Shown in pieces: positions 1 to 6,486 of a DNA stretch of 14,118 bases. Location: positions 1 through 14,118 of the forward strand of contig CAMLKA010000028.1 of the NCBI GenBank assembly GCA_946480535.1, given 5' to 3'. The stretch's first letter is position 1. Every line of letters begins with the position of its first letter. This DNA comes from an uncultured Candidatus Saccharibacteria bacterium. GTDB lineage: Bacteria > Patescibacteria > Saccharimonadia > Saccharimonadales > UBA1547. Below the pieces are notes generated by a model. It was not told the DNA's origin. It did not search any database and saw only the letters and a program-made list of their open reading frames with translations. The position numbers and the translations under genes are program-made.

Positions 1-116
1 AAAAGCTGACCGATTGAGAAAAACTCAAGCGTCAAAGCAAACCGGTGTGCAATGCGCTTCCACTGCCCCATCCAGCCACGGCCGTACCACCAGGAAATAA
101 GTCCCACCAAGAACAT
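1..116 (-). CDS. N-terminal part of an unrecognised, probably membrane-associated protein (runs off the window)
   Basis: Only the first 38 codons are present; the gene continues beyond base 1. The peptide starts MFLVGLISWWYGRGW and contains a hydrophobic, tryptophan-rich start, a basic stretch (QWKRIAHRF) and a second hydrophobic stretch (LTLEFFSIG). This looks like real coding sequence with a membrane-anchoring N-terminus. I do not recognise the family. The ATG at 116 is chosen because a perfect TATAAT lies 6 bases upstream on the same strand (128-123), the spacing expected of a leaderless start, and there is no Shine-Dalgarno site. It is divergent from murT, and the two start codons are only 41 bases apart. 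Confidence 0.6.
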   Translation of the reverse strand, partial: MFLVGLISWWYGRGWMGQWKRIAHRFALTLEFFSIGQL

Positions 117-122
117 GAGTTC

Positions 123-128
123 ATTATA
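123..128 (-). promoter_or_regulatory. -10 box of the leftward gene starting at 116
   Basis: A perfect TATAAT on the minus strand ends 6 bases before the ATG at 116, so transcription should begin at or next to the start codon. No good -35 is visible; the -35 position (146-151) is occupied by the -10 box of murT on the other strand. Confidence 0.6.
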
Positions 129-144
129 CGTTAAAAGAGTGGGG

Positions 145-150
145 TATAAT
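145..150 (+). promoter_or_regulatory. -10 box of murT, leaderless start
   Basis: A perfect TATAAT lies 7 bases before the murT ATG at 158. The predicted transcription start is the ATG itself or one base before it, leaving no room for a ribosome binding site. The -35 position overlaps the opposing gene's -10 box. Confidence 0.65.
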
Positions 151-157
151 AGAGGAT

Positions 158-1429
158 ATGCCTCAATCTTTTACGATTATTCTCGGCAAAGCCGTACGCT
201 ATGCTGCACGCCTTCGCGGCGGCGGCTCGGCCCTCCCCGGCCTTTTTGTAGAGCGAATTAGCCCTGCTTTTGTACCCGACACGCTTGCGCAGCTTCCTCA
301 GGGCGTTGTCGTTATTAGCGGTACAAACGGTAAAACCACGACAACAAAGATGGTGGTAGCTCTCTTGGAGTCACAGGGCCTCAAAGTATTCACCAACCGT
401 ACCGGAAGCAACTTTGTTCGTGGCGTCGCCGCTGCACTTCTTGGTGAAATTGATGTAAAAGGCAAGCTCGATGCCGATATTGCCGTGCTCGAACTCGATG
501 AAGCGCACGCCGTGAAATTTGTTGAAGTGGTACAGCCTCGTTACTCGCTGCTCCTTAACGTTATGCGCGACCAGCTCGACCGTTTCGGCGAAATCGACGC
601 TACAGCACGAATGCTCGAGAAGATTGCTTCGGTCACGAGTGAAATCGTTGTCGCAAACCGTGAAGATGACCGTATTCGCGCCGTTGCCACAGCGCTAACA
701 GGCGAGCCTGCCGTTCGCTATTTTGGTCTCGCCGACCAGCTTCTGTCACAGTTCCCTACCGATGACGAACTCCATGGTGGCACGGCGAAAAAAGCCGCAA
801 AGCGCCCTGAAGCAGACGTTATCCTCAAAGATTTCAACGAAAAAGGCGCAGCTTTTACGGTTGCCGGTAAAGACTTTGTCACGCCACTTAAACTTAAAGG
901 TATTTATAACATCTACAATAGTGCGGCGGCCCTAGCGCTCGTTCGAGCAATCGTCCCAAGCGCTTCAGTTAACAGCCTCCTTGGCGCCCTTTCGACCGTA
1001 ACGCCGGCATTCGGACGTGGCGAAACACTTTCAGTCGGTGGTCATCCACTCGAGTTGGTACTGGTAAAAAATCCAGCCGGCTTCCGCCTTGGCCTCGAAT
1101 CGTACGACCCCGACGGCTACGCAACAATGATCGCCATTAACGACAACTACGCCGATGGCCGCGACATGTCCTGGCTTTGGGATGTTGATTTCACAAAACT
1201 CATCGGCCACCCCGTCTACGTTACCGGTGTACGTGCCTATGACATGGCGCTTCGTCTGCAATACGATGAAGTAAGCATGGAAAAAGTACAGACCGAACTG
1301 CCAAAGGCATTGGCTGAGTTTATCGAACTCCACCCCGAAACCCCGAAGCGTATTTACTGCACCTACACCGCCATGCTTGCGCTGCGAAAAGAACTCTCGA
1401 AAATTACCCGAGTGGAGGTTATCTCATGA
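158..1429 (+). CDS. murT: MurT, Mur-ligase-like subunit of lipid II isoglutaminyl synthase
   Basis: MurT forms a cytoplasmic complex with GatD. It activates the alpha-carboxylate of D-Glu in lipid II with ATP so that ammonia from GatD converts it to D-isoglutamine. Visible features of this 423-residue protein are the Mur-ligase P-loop GTNGKTTTTK (55-64), a central Mur-ligase domain with FGRGE (285-289) and KNPAGF (304-309), and the C-terminal DUF1727-type signature NDNYADGRDMSWLWDVDF (328-345). The family's usual Cys4 zinc ribbon, expected near residues 185-225, is absent: that stretch is rich in Ala and Lys with no cysteine. The start at 158 fits the -10 box 7 bases upstream. Its TGA stop overlaps the gatD start (ATGA), the usual coupled murT-gatD arrangement. 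The identification is firm. Confidence 0.95.
   Translation: MPQSFTIILGKAVRYAARLRGGGSALPGLFVERISPAFVPDTLAQLPQGVVVISGTNGKTTTTKMVVALLESQGLKVFTNRTGSNFVRGVAAALLGEIDVKGKLDADIAVLELDEAHAVKFVEVVQPRYSLLLNVMRDQLDRFGEIDATARMLEKIASVTSEIVVANREDDRIRAVATALTGEPAVRYFGLADQLLSQFPTDDELHGGTAKKAAKRPEADVILKDFNEKGAAFTVAGKDFVTPLKLKGIYNIYNSAAALALVRAIVPSASVNSLLGALSTVTPAFGRGETLSVGGHPLELVLVKNPAGFRLGLESYDPDGYATMIAINDNYADGRDMSWLWDVDFTKLIGHPVYVTGVRAYDMALRLQYDEVSMEKVQTELPKALAEFIELHPETPKRIYCTYTAMLALRKELSKITRVEVIS
1414..1418 (+). promoter_or_regulatory. Shine-Dalgarno site of gatD
   Basis: GGAGG lies 7 bases before the gatD ATG at 1426, inside the end of murT. It contrasts with the first gene of the same operon, which has none. 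Confidence 0.7.
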
Positions 1430-2154
1430 CCCAAACCGCCAAAACAATCACCATCCTTCAACTCTATCCTCGCGATATGAACATTTATGGCGACCACGGC
1501 AACCTTCAAGTCCTTGTACGTCGCCTTGAATGGTATGGCTACACGCCAAAAGTTATTGCCTACAATGTGGGCGACACGCTGCCAAAAACGGTCGACATTG
1601 TCATTGGCGGTGGCGGCCAAGATAGTGGGCAAGAAAAAATCCACGCCGATCTTCTGAAGATTGGACCGGCGCTCAAGCAATGGGCAAACGACGGAACACC
1701 AATGCTCATGGTATGTGGCCTCTACCAACTATTTGGACACTTCTTCCGCACCCTCAACAATGTGATGATTGAAGGTATTGGTATTCTTGATATTGAAACC
1801 TACGGCACTAACGAGCGACTTATCGGCAACATCATTACCACCAGCGATGCGTTTGGTGAAATTATTGGCTATGAAAACCACAGCGGTCAAACCTACCTTG
1901 GCGACGACGTGAAACCTTTTGCTACCGTTATTCGTGGCGCCGGTAACAATTCAAAAGACGGACACGAAGGTGCAATTTATAAGAATGTTATTGGAACCTA
2001 TCTTCATGGGTCAATCCTTCCAAAGAACCCTGCTGTTGCAGACTTCCTTATTAAAACTGCCGTGAAGCGCAAGTACGGCACCTTTAGTAAAGACCTCATC
2101 GACGACATGTTCGCAACCATGGCTCGAGAAGTTGCCCGCGACCGACCACGCTAA
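1426..2154 (+). CDS. gatD: GatD, glutamine amidotransferase subunit of lipid II isoglutaminyl synthase
   Basis: GatD is a class I (CobB/CobQ-type) glutaminase that hydrolyses glutamine and channels ammonia to MurT for amidation of the peptidoglycan stem peptide. The 242-residue protein shows the GGGGQD oxyanion-side motif (61-66), the nucleophile Cys97 in VCGLYQLFG (96-104) and the catalytic-type His194 in YLHGSILPKNP (192-202). Length and motif order are typical of the family. It overlaps murT by four bases (ATGA) and has its own Shine-Dalgarno site, so it is translated from the same message. It ends 5 bases from the convergent comEC stop codon, with no room for a separate terminator. Confidence 0.95.
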   Translation: MTQTAKTITILQLYPRDMNIYGDHGNLQVLVRRLEWYGYTPKVIAYNVGDTLPKTVDIVIGGGGQDSGQEKIHADLLKIGPALKQWANDGTPMLMVCGLYQLFGHFFRTLNNVMIEGIGILDIETYGTNERLIGNIITTSDAFGEIIGYENHSGQTYLGDDVKPFATVIRGAGNNSKDGHEGAIYKNVIGTYLHGSILPKNPAVADFLIKTAVKRKYGTFSKDLIDDMFATMAREVARDRPR

Positions 2155-2159
2155 ACTTT

Positions 2160-3605
2160 TTAGCACGCAAGTGGCTCCCCACTTCGAAAACTATACCGTG
2201 ATTGCCGCCACATCCAGTAACAAGCACCGGCGAGCACGAACACATACCCCAGCCAAACAAAGGGCGACAACGCTAGCTCGCTTTGTGCCCATGGAATCTC
2301 GGCAACGAACATTGCGACATTGGTCATATAGCCGAGTAGCCAGGTGGTCGGCGTAGCGAGCCATTCAATAAACGGCAGCCCTAGCAGCACTCCCATGCCA
2401 CACAAAAACGTCAAAAGCATTGCAAGTGGCACAAGAGGAACCACAAGAATATTCGCAATAATTGCAACGTTTGAAATAGTTCCAAAACTGAGCACGATAA
2501 TCGGCACCGTCACAATGTGCGCAGAAATTGTCTCACCTAAAATTTGCCGAAACATCCCTGGCTCCTTTTGCCCAAATAAATACGCCTGCAGGAGTGGCGC
2601 CACAATCATCACGCCCGCAAAAGCGGCAAAGCTGAGTTGCCAGCCCATATCGCCCCATACGTAACTTGGCTGAAAGAGTACGGTAATGGCAGCGGCGACC
2701 GGTAGTAAAACAAACGGATGAAAGGCATGTCCGTAATACCACGACAACAAACTCATCCCCGACACCAGACCCGCGCGCGTCATACTCGGGCTAAGCCCCG
2801 TAATCATTACGAACGCGATAATCATAATTGCCGACGATAGCGCCGAAAGGTATTTGGACAGTTTTAAGAAAAGCTTCCGCGCCATCCGCACAAGAATAGT
2901 AAGATTATAACCGCTCGCCACTACGATATGCGTCAGACCGGAAATTTTTAGTGCGTCTGATAATTCTGTCAGCAGCGCACTTTTCTGCCCTGTTAAGAAT
3001 CCGACACCCAGGCTCGCCTGTGGATCGGGAATAACCTCTCGTACTTTATCGGCAAATCCATCTCGAATCACCCGCCCAATATCACTATAAGGTTCGCGCT
3101 CAACCTTTTCGATATGACTCGCCGTCACTGTTGCGGGAAAACTCCCGAAGCCAGGCTTCACGAGACCATTGACCGTTATAAAATCGCCACGAAGCGCGCC
3201 GCCGGTCTGGCGACTTGTGATAAGAATTGTCCCGGGGAGCTCCTGCTTATCAATGCGCACTCCATCGACCTGCATAGAATATGACCCCGACGCACTTTTT
3301 GAGATATCTTCCTTCACCCTCCCCGACACCTGGCTATTTTGGCCGTAATACGAAACATACCCCTCGCGACTCACCTGATGTAGCGAGCCATAAGAGAGCC
3401 CTATACATACAGCCAGCCCGGCGACGAGTACCATGACATACGCATACCGAAAAAAGAAACAAACAAAAAGCAGCGGTAACACTGCCAGCCCAACCCAGCC
3501 CGGAATTCGCAGCCACATCGCGCCCGCCACGCCCACAACGAACATGCCGCAGGCCACAGCGACATGCCACGAGCTATGAATCTTGCATACGAATTGCCAC
3601 CCCAC
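2160..3605 (-). CDS. comEC: ComEC/Rec2-type DNA uptake channel, short form
   Basis: ComEC is the inner-membrane channel through which single-stranded DNA enters during natural transformation. This 481-residue version has hydrophobic N-terminal segments (about 13-31, 37-52, 56-73), a soluble beta-rich OB/DUF4131-like region (about 85-170), and then the Competence domain with its hallmark ISGLTHIVVASG (221-232) and many membrane segments to the C-terminus. Classical ComEC proteins are about 700-800 residues and end in a metallo-beta-lactamase-like domain; none is present here, and the protein ends shortly after the last membrane helix. The start is taken as the GTG at 3605: there is no other in-frame start back to the stop at 3635-3633, and TATCAT lies 6 bases upstream. 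A later start at Met21 is possible. Confidence 0.88.
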   Translation of the reverse strand: MGWQFVCKIHSSWHVAVACGMFVVGVAGAMWLRIPGWVGLAVLPLLFVCFFFRYAYVMVLVAGLAVCIGLSYGSLHQVSREGYVSYYGQNSQVSGRVKEDISKSASGSYSMQVDGVRIDKQELPGTILITSRQTGGALRGDFITVNGLVKPGFGSFPATVTASHIEKVEREPYSDIGRVIRDGFADKVREVIPDPQASLGVGFLTGQKSALLTELSDALKISGLTHIVVASGYNLTILVRMARKLFLKLSKYLSALSSAIMIIAFVMITGLSPSMTRAGLVSGMSLLSWYYGHAFHPFVLLPVAAAITVLFQPSYVWGDMGWQLSFAAFAGVMIVAPLLQAYLFGQKEPGMFRQILGETISAHIVTVPIIVLSFGTISNVAIIANILVVPLVPLAMLLTFLCGMGVLLGLPFIEWLATPTTWLLGYMTNVAMFVAEIPWAQSELALSPFVWLGYVFVLAGACYWMWRQSRYSFRSGEPLAC

Positions 3606-3611
3606 CTTCCC

Positions 3612-3617
3612 ATGATA
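3612..3617 (-). promoter_or_regulatory. Possible -10 box for comEC (leaderless GTG start)
   Basis: TATCAT on the minus strand ends 6 bases before the GTG at 3605. It differs from consensus at one position and has no clear -35, so it is weaker than the other cases, but the spacing is the same. Confidence 0.35.
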
Positions 3618-3657
3618 GAAAGCGGAGATTAACTACTTATTGAATGGCGAAACAGAA

Positions 3658-4251
3658 TTAAAGCTTTTCGATATCATCAAGGGTCGTATTGAAGCCCTTT
3701 AAATCATCGACGCCGAGTCGAGAAAGAATACGGTCGCCAATACGAAGCTTCTCGCACAGCTGCGTGCGGTAATCAACGAGATTCCTATAGTGCAGTACCG
3801 TATCATGCGCCTTATCGAATGACATAAGGTACAGAAGTTTTGGCGAAATACCGTCAGTGTCAGTCTCATAGTACACGGGCACAAAGGAGTCGTCCTGACG
3901 TGTGACCGCAAAAATAACTGAACGTACGCCATTGGTATAAGGCAAGTCTGTGATGAGGCGTGGGTCGTCACCATCCACTGGTACATTCAGGCCCGCCCGC
4001 CTCAACATATCAAGCATCAATGCCGCGTTGAGCTGAGGCTCGGCCTCTTCAATTTCCTTATCACCCGTTCGAAACTTCACTCGGCGGTGGGTCTGAACTT
4101 CGGTAGGATCAAAACATACGATATCTAAAATATTTCTATCAACAAGTGAGCTGTATCGTTCACGAAGATGGCGTTGATTATCATTCTCAATCTGGCCGAG
4201 ATCAAAATAGTACGGCTCTTCAAAATTATCTTCGTCAAATATGCTCGACAT
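3658..4251 (-). CDS. Unknown 197-residue soluble acidic protein
   Basis: I do not recognise this family. The protein is 197 residues long, has no signal peptide or membrane segment, and starts with a strongly acidic region (MSSIFDEDNFEEPYYFDL). It continues with charged helix-like and strand-like stretches, and its C-terminus includes GDRILSRLGVDDLKGF, which could be a short helix-hairpin-helix-like turn, though I would not assign function from it. The ATG at 4251 is preferred over an in-frame ATG at 4392 because the longer version would run through a terminator and a low-complexity region. TATAAG also lies 7 bases before 4251. It lies 52 bases upstream of comEC on the same strand. Confidence 0.7.
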   Translation of the reverse strand: MSSIFDEDNFEEPYYFDLGQIENDNQRHLRERYSSLVDRNILDIVCFDPTEVQTHRRVKFRTGDKEIEEAEPQLNAALMLDMLRRAGLNVPVDGDDPRLITDLPYTNGVRSVIFAVTRQDDSFVPVYYETDTDGISPKLLYLMSFDKAHDTVLHYRNLVDYRTQLCEKLRIGDRILSRLGVDDLKGFNTTLDDIEKL

Positions 4252-4258
4252 AGTGTCA

Positions 4259-4264
4259 CTTATA
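4259..4264 (-). promoter_or_regulatory. -10-like box of the 197-residue gene
   Basis: TATAAG on the minus strand sits 7 bases before the ATG at 4251; no Shine-Dalgarno site is seen. An overlapping TATTAT one step upstream is an alternative reading. Confidence 0.4.
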
Positions 4265-4294
4265 ATAGTCGTTTCTCCCTTAGGAAAAAAGCAT

Positions 4295-4347
4295 AAAAAT
4301 AAAAAACACCCCCGGTAGCGACGATTCCGAAGAATCAAAGGGATGTT
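4295..4347 (-). terminator. Rho-independent terminator downstream of tRNA-Lys, with a branched hairpin
   Basis: Read on the minus strand, an outer stem AACATCCC/GGGGTGTT (4347-4340 with 4312-4305; one G-T pair) encloses an inner hairpin GATTC-TTCG-GAATC closed by the very stable C(UUCG)G tetraloop. The outer stem is followed at once by a T-rich run, TTTTTTATTTTT (4306-4295, its first bases shared with the stem). The position, about 60 bases after the tRNA 3' end, fits termination of the tRNA transcript. Confidence 0.55.
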
Positions 4348-4405
4348 CTTTACATGAGGGACAAGCTTGTAAGGGCTTGAACCCCGGTTCATAGATAAAT
4401 CTACT

Positions 4406-4482
4406 TGGAGGGACCAGTGGGGCTTGAACCCACGACACCCTGCTTAAAAGGCAGGTGCTCTAACCAGCTGAGCTATGGTCCC
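4406..4482 (-). tRNA. tRNA-Lys(UUU), CCA encoded
   Basis: The minus strand folds as a full cloverleaf: acceptor stem GGGACCA/TGGTCCC, D-arm GCTC-AGCTGGTTA-GAGC, anticodon arm CCTGC-CTTTTAA-GCAGG with anticodon TTT (Lys), a 5-base variable loop, and T-arm GTGGG-TTCAAGC-CCCAC. The CCA end is encoded (4408-4406). The discriminator base reads T (U73), whereas bacterial tRNA-Lys usually has A73. A strong promoter lies upstream and a terminator downstream, so it is a single-gene unit. Confidence 0.97.
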
Positions 4483-4517
4483 GAATGTCTCGAGAGTTGC
4501 CTCTTGCGACCCTATGC

Positions 4518-4546
4518 ACTATACAGCAACAGGGGTGATGTGTCAA
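4518..4546 (-). promoter_or_regulatory. sigma70-type promoter of tRNA-Lys
   Basis: A perfect TTGACA (-35, 4546-4541), a 17-base spacer and TATAGT (-10, 4523-4518) stand upstream of the tRNA on the minus strand. The predicted start is near 4511, giving a 5' leader of about 28 bases. It is the best -35 box in the window and begins right after the stop codon of the upstream membrane-protein gene. Confidence 0.8.
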
Positions 4547-5035
4547 TTAGTGCTTCTTATGTGAACGTTCAGCGAGGTGGGCTGGTTTTGTGAAAAAGAG
4601 GTCAACAACCGCTAAAATAACCCCGACACTAATAATGACATCTTTGTACTGTTTGATCGTTGAATATACCGTATTCCCTACCCCATCGAGTGGCAGTGCA
4701 TAGCCAATTGGCTCAACCAAAAAGGCGAGCGCCAAAATCGCAAAGAGCAGCGAACCAATGACACGGCTGACAACATTTTTATACGCATAGCCATGGAACA
4801 GCAACAGAATAGCCGGCAACAATACAACCAGCGACTGGGTGGCCGCTTGGGTAATAACGCCCTCCGGCACTATCCCGGTTGCCGACACCACCAGTCCTGC
4901 TTCGTAGCTCCAAATAGTACTCAGCGTTGCACCAGCGGTGAGCGCCAAGCCCAACAGCCCAAAACGGCGCTTCGAAATAAATGCCCCCGCAAATAACAGT
5001 ACTGCAATACCCGCAAACACAATGATTGGAACCAT
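4547..5035 (-). CDS. Small multi-pass membrane protein of unknown function
   Basis: This 162-residue protein is mostly hydrophobic, with about five predicted membrane segments (near 3-18, 23-47, 66-84, 88-112 and 134-150), and ends in a short basic tail (HLAERSHKKH). I see no catalytic motif and do not recognise the family. Its ATG overlaps the stop of the DUF192 gene (TAATG), and GGAGG sits 9 bases upstream (5049-5045), so it is translationally coupled to DUF192 and made from the same transcript. The two may work together at the membrane; that is inference from the arrangement only. Confidence 0.75.
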   Translation of the reverse strand: MVPIIVFAGIAVLLFAGAFISKRRFGLLGLALTAGATLSTIWSYEAGLVVSATGIVPEGVITQAATQSLVVLLPAILLLFHGYAYKNVVSRVIGSLLFAILALAFLVEPIGYALPLDGVGNTVYSTIKQYKDVIISVGVILAVVDLFFTKPAHLAERSHKKH

Positions 5036-5532
5036 TAGAACGCCCCTCCCGTATCTGTGTCGTCAAACGTTGCAACAACGCCCTTCTTAAGCCCCGCCTT
5101 GTCGACCGACCCAACGGGAAGCTCCACGACATAGCGCGCAGGCTCCTTCGGCGAGTAAATAACGTCGGTCGATGACTCTGCCGGCGCGTTCTTCACGATA
5201 TACACAATCTTTTTATCTTTATCGAGCCACACAATATCAAGCGGAATCTTCATATCTTTCATCCAGATTCCCCAATTGGCGTCGGTATCGAATTTCATAA
5301 GAAGCCCGCCGTTCTGCTTCAAGCTTTCAACTCCCGATAGCCCTTGTTGGCGCTCGGCATCAGTGTCTGCCAACCACAAGTGATACACACCACTCCCCAT
5401 TCGGAGTTCAGTCGTTGGCTTAAAATTCGTCGCAGCGTAACTTGCCACCAGCGCGACGAGAAGAAGCACCAGCCCACCGATTAAAAAATATGTAGTTGCT
5501 GGTCGCCAGATACGAAAACTGGGCCTGTTCAT
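5035..5532 (-). CDS. DUF192 family protein, membrane-anchored
   Basis: The 165-residue protein begins with a basic start and one membrane segment (about 15-33), and then carries a DUF192 domain outside the membrane. The characteristic pattern is present: RQQGLSG (61-67), a W-x-MKDMKIPLDIVWLD region (90-104) and YSPKEPARYVVELPVG (126-141). DUF192 domains are small beta-barrel-like domains with no firmly established biochemical role, so no function is assigned. The ATG at 5532 is supported by an extended -10 box (TGCTATACT) ending 7 bases upstream; there is no Shine-Dalgarno site. An 8-bp inverted repeat surrounds the start codon. Confidence 0.88.
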   Translation of the reverse strand: MNRPSFRIWRPATTYFLIGGLVLLLVALVASYAATNFKPTTELRMGSGVYHLWLADTDAERQQGLSGVESLKQNGGLLMKFDTDANWGIWMKDMKIPLDIVWLDKDKKIVYIVKNAPAESSTDVIYSPKEPARYVVELPVGSVDKAGLKKGVVATFDDTDTGGAF

Positions 5533-5541
5533 AAGGCCCAG
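5519..5541. repeat. Perfect inverted repeat around the DUF192 start codon
   Basis: CTGGGCCT and AGGCCCAG form a perfect 8-bp GC-rich inverted repeat separated by 7 bases, and the ATG (5532-5530) lies in the centre. The upstream arm touches the -10 box. If the message is leaderless, the upstream arm is not transcribed, so this would be a DNA-level site rather than an RNA hairpin. Confidence 0.6.
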
Positions 5542-5548
5542 TATAGCA
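5540..5548 (-). promoter_or_regulatory. Extended -10 promoter of the DUF192 operon
   Basis: TGCTATACT on the minus strand matches an extended -10 (TGn-TATAnT) and ends 7 bases before the ATG at 5532. It lies in the 39-base gap after rimK, so DUF192 may also receive read-through from rimK. Confidence 0.6.
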
Positions 5549-5571
5549 TTTTTAGCAAGCGAGTGGAGGGC

Positions 5572-6483
5572 TTAGGCGCCCACCTTGTCCTTTTTGTTGC
5601 GACGACGCGCATTCAGCTCAACATATTCAATAATTGCCGTTGCAACGTCACGCTTTGTAACCTTTTCAATACCAAACCCTGGGCTGGCATTTACTTCAAG
5701 CACCAGTGGACCGCGCTCAGAGCGCATCATGTCGACACCAGCAACGTTCAGCCCCATTGCCTTTGCCGCTTTAATGGCCATCTTACGTTCTTCTTCGGTA
5801 AGTTTAATAGTCTTACCTTCGCCGCCCTTGTGGAGGTTTGAGCGGAAATCGTCATCGAGGCTTTGTCGCTTCATGCTTGCAACCACACGGCCACCCACAA
5901 CGAACGCACGAATATCAGTTCCGGCAGATTCTTTAATGAATTCCTGCAAGAGCACGTTCGTACCATCTTCGTTAGTAAGGTAAAACGCCTGAAGTACCGA
6001 CTTTGCAGCCTTTTTCGTCTCGGCAAGCACCACACCGTTTCCATGAGTACCGCGAGCAAGCTTAATAATGACCGGCATACCGCCGAGCTTTTCAAGCAGG
6101 TTGTCGATATCGGTTGAGTTACGAGACACGACGGTCTTCGGAATACCGACCCCGGCCTTTGCGAGCAGTTGAAGGCTACGAAGTTTATCGCGTGAACGAT
6201 TAATAGCAAGTGAACCAGATACGGTGTAGACACCTTGCATTTCAAGCTGACGAACAATCGCCGTACCGTAGCGGGTCATATTTGCGGCAATACGAGGAAT
6301 AACCGCGTCGTAGCCAGAAAGATCTTCACCCCGGTAGCTTACCGTCGGATTACTTTGTTCGATTGAGGCGTAACATTCACGATACTTAATAACGCGAACT
6401 TTGTGCCCTCGGGCTTTTGCGACCTCTTTAAGTCGCTTGGTCGAGTAGTTACCTGGACCGTTCGATAGAATTGCGATTTTCAT
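5572..6483 (-). CDS. rimK: RimK-type ATP-grasp alpha-L-glutamate ligase
   Basis: RimK enzymes use ATP to form amide bonds that add glutamate to a C-terminal or side-chain carboxylate; E. coli RimK modifies ribosomal protein S6. This 303-residue protein matches the family over its full length. It has an N-terminal Rossmann-like start (MKIAILSNGP), the ATP-binding Lys141 and flexible loop RGTHGNG (144-150), DIRAFVVGG (190-198), the FRSNLHKGG substrate/ATP region (213-221), Asp251, and the metal-binding EVNASPG (263-269). A GGGAG-type Shine-Dalgarno site lies 6 bases upstream, and only 3 bases separate it from the RimB-like gene, so they form an operon. No S6 gene is present here, so the target in this organism is unproven. 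Confidence 0.93.
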   Translation of the reverse strand: MKIAILSNGPGNYSTKRLKEVAKARGHKVRVIKYRECYASIEQSNPTVSYRGEDLSGYDAVIPRIAANMTRYGTAIVRQLEMQGVYTVSGSLAINRSRDKLRSLQLLAKAGVGIPKTVVSRNSTDIDNLLEKLGGMPVIIKLARGTHGNGVVLAETKKAAKSVLQAFYLTNEDGTNVLLQEFIKESAGTDIRAFVVGGRVVASMKRQSLDDDFRSNLHKGGEGKTIKLTEEERKMAIKAAKAMGLNVAGVDMMRSERGPLVLEVNASPGFGIEKVTKRDVATAIIEYVELNARRRNKKDKVGA

Positions 6484-6486
6484 GGA

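Noticed and set aside
1427..1429. Possible TGA recoding as glycine, as in some CPR bacteria
   Set aside because: TGA ends murT exactly at the standard ATGA overlap with gatD, so it acts as a stop.
1031..1728. Minus-strand frames within murT and gatD
   Set aside because: They are antisense to well-conserved motifs of two certain genes.
4361..4391. A GGGTTCAAGCCC stretch resembling a tRNA T-arm, hinting at a broken second tRNA
   Set aside because: The stem pairs poorly and no acceptor, D or anticodon arm can be found around it. It is more simply part of the palindromic spacer after tRNA-Lys.
4252..4392. N-terminal extension of the 197-residue gene to an ATG at 4392
   Set aside because: The extension would be encoded by the tRNA terminator and its T-run, giving a low-complexity peptide. 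A -10-like box supports 4251.
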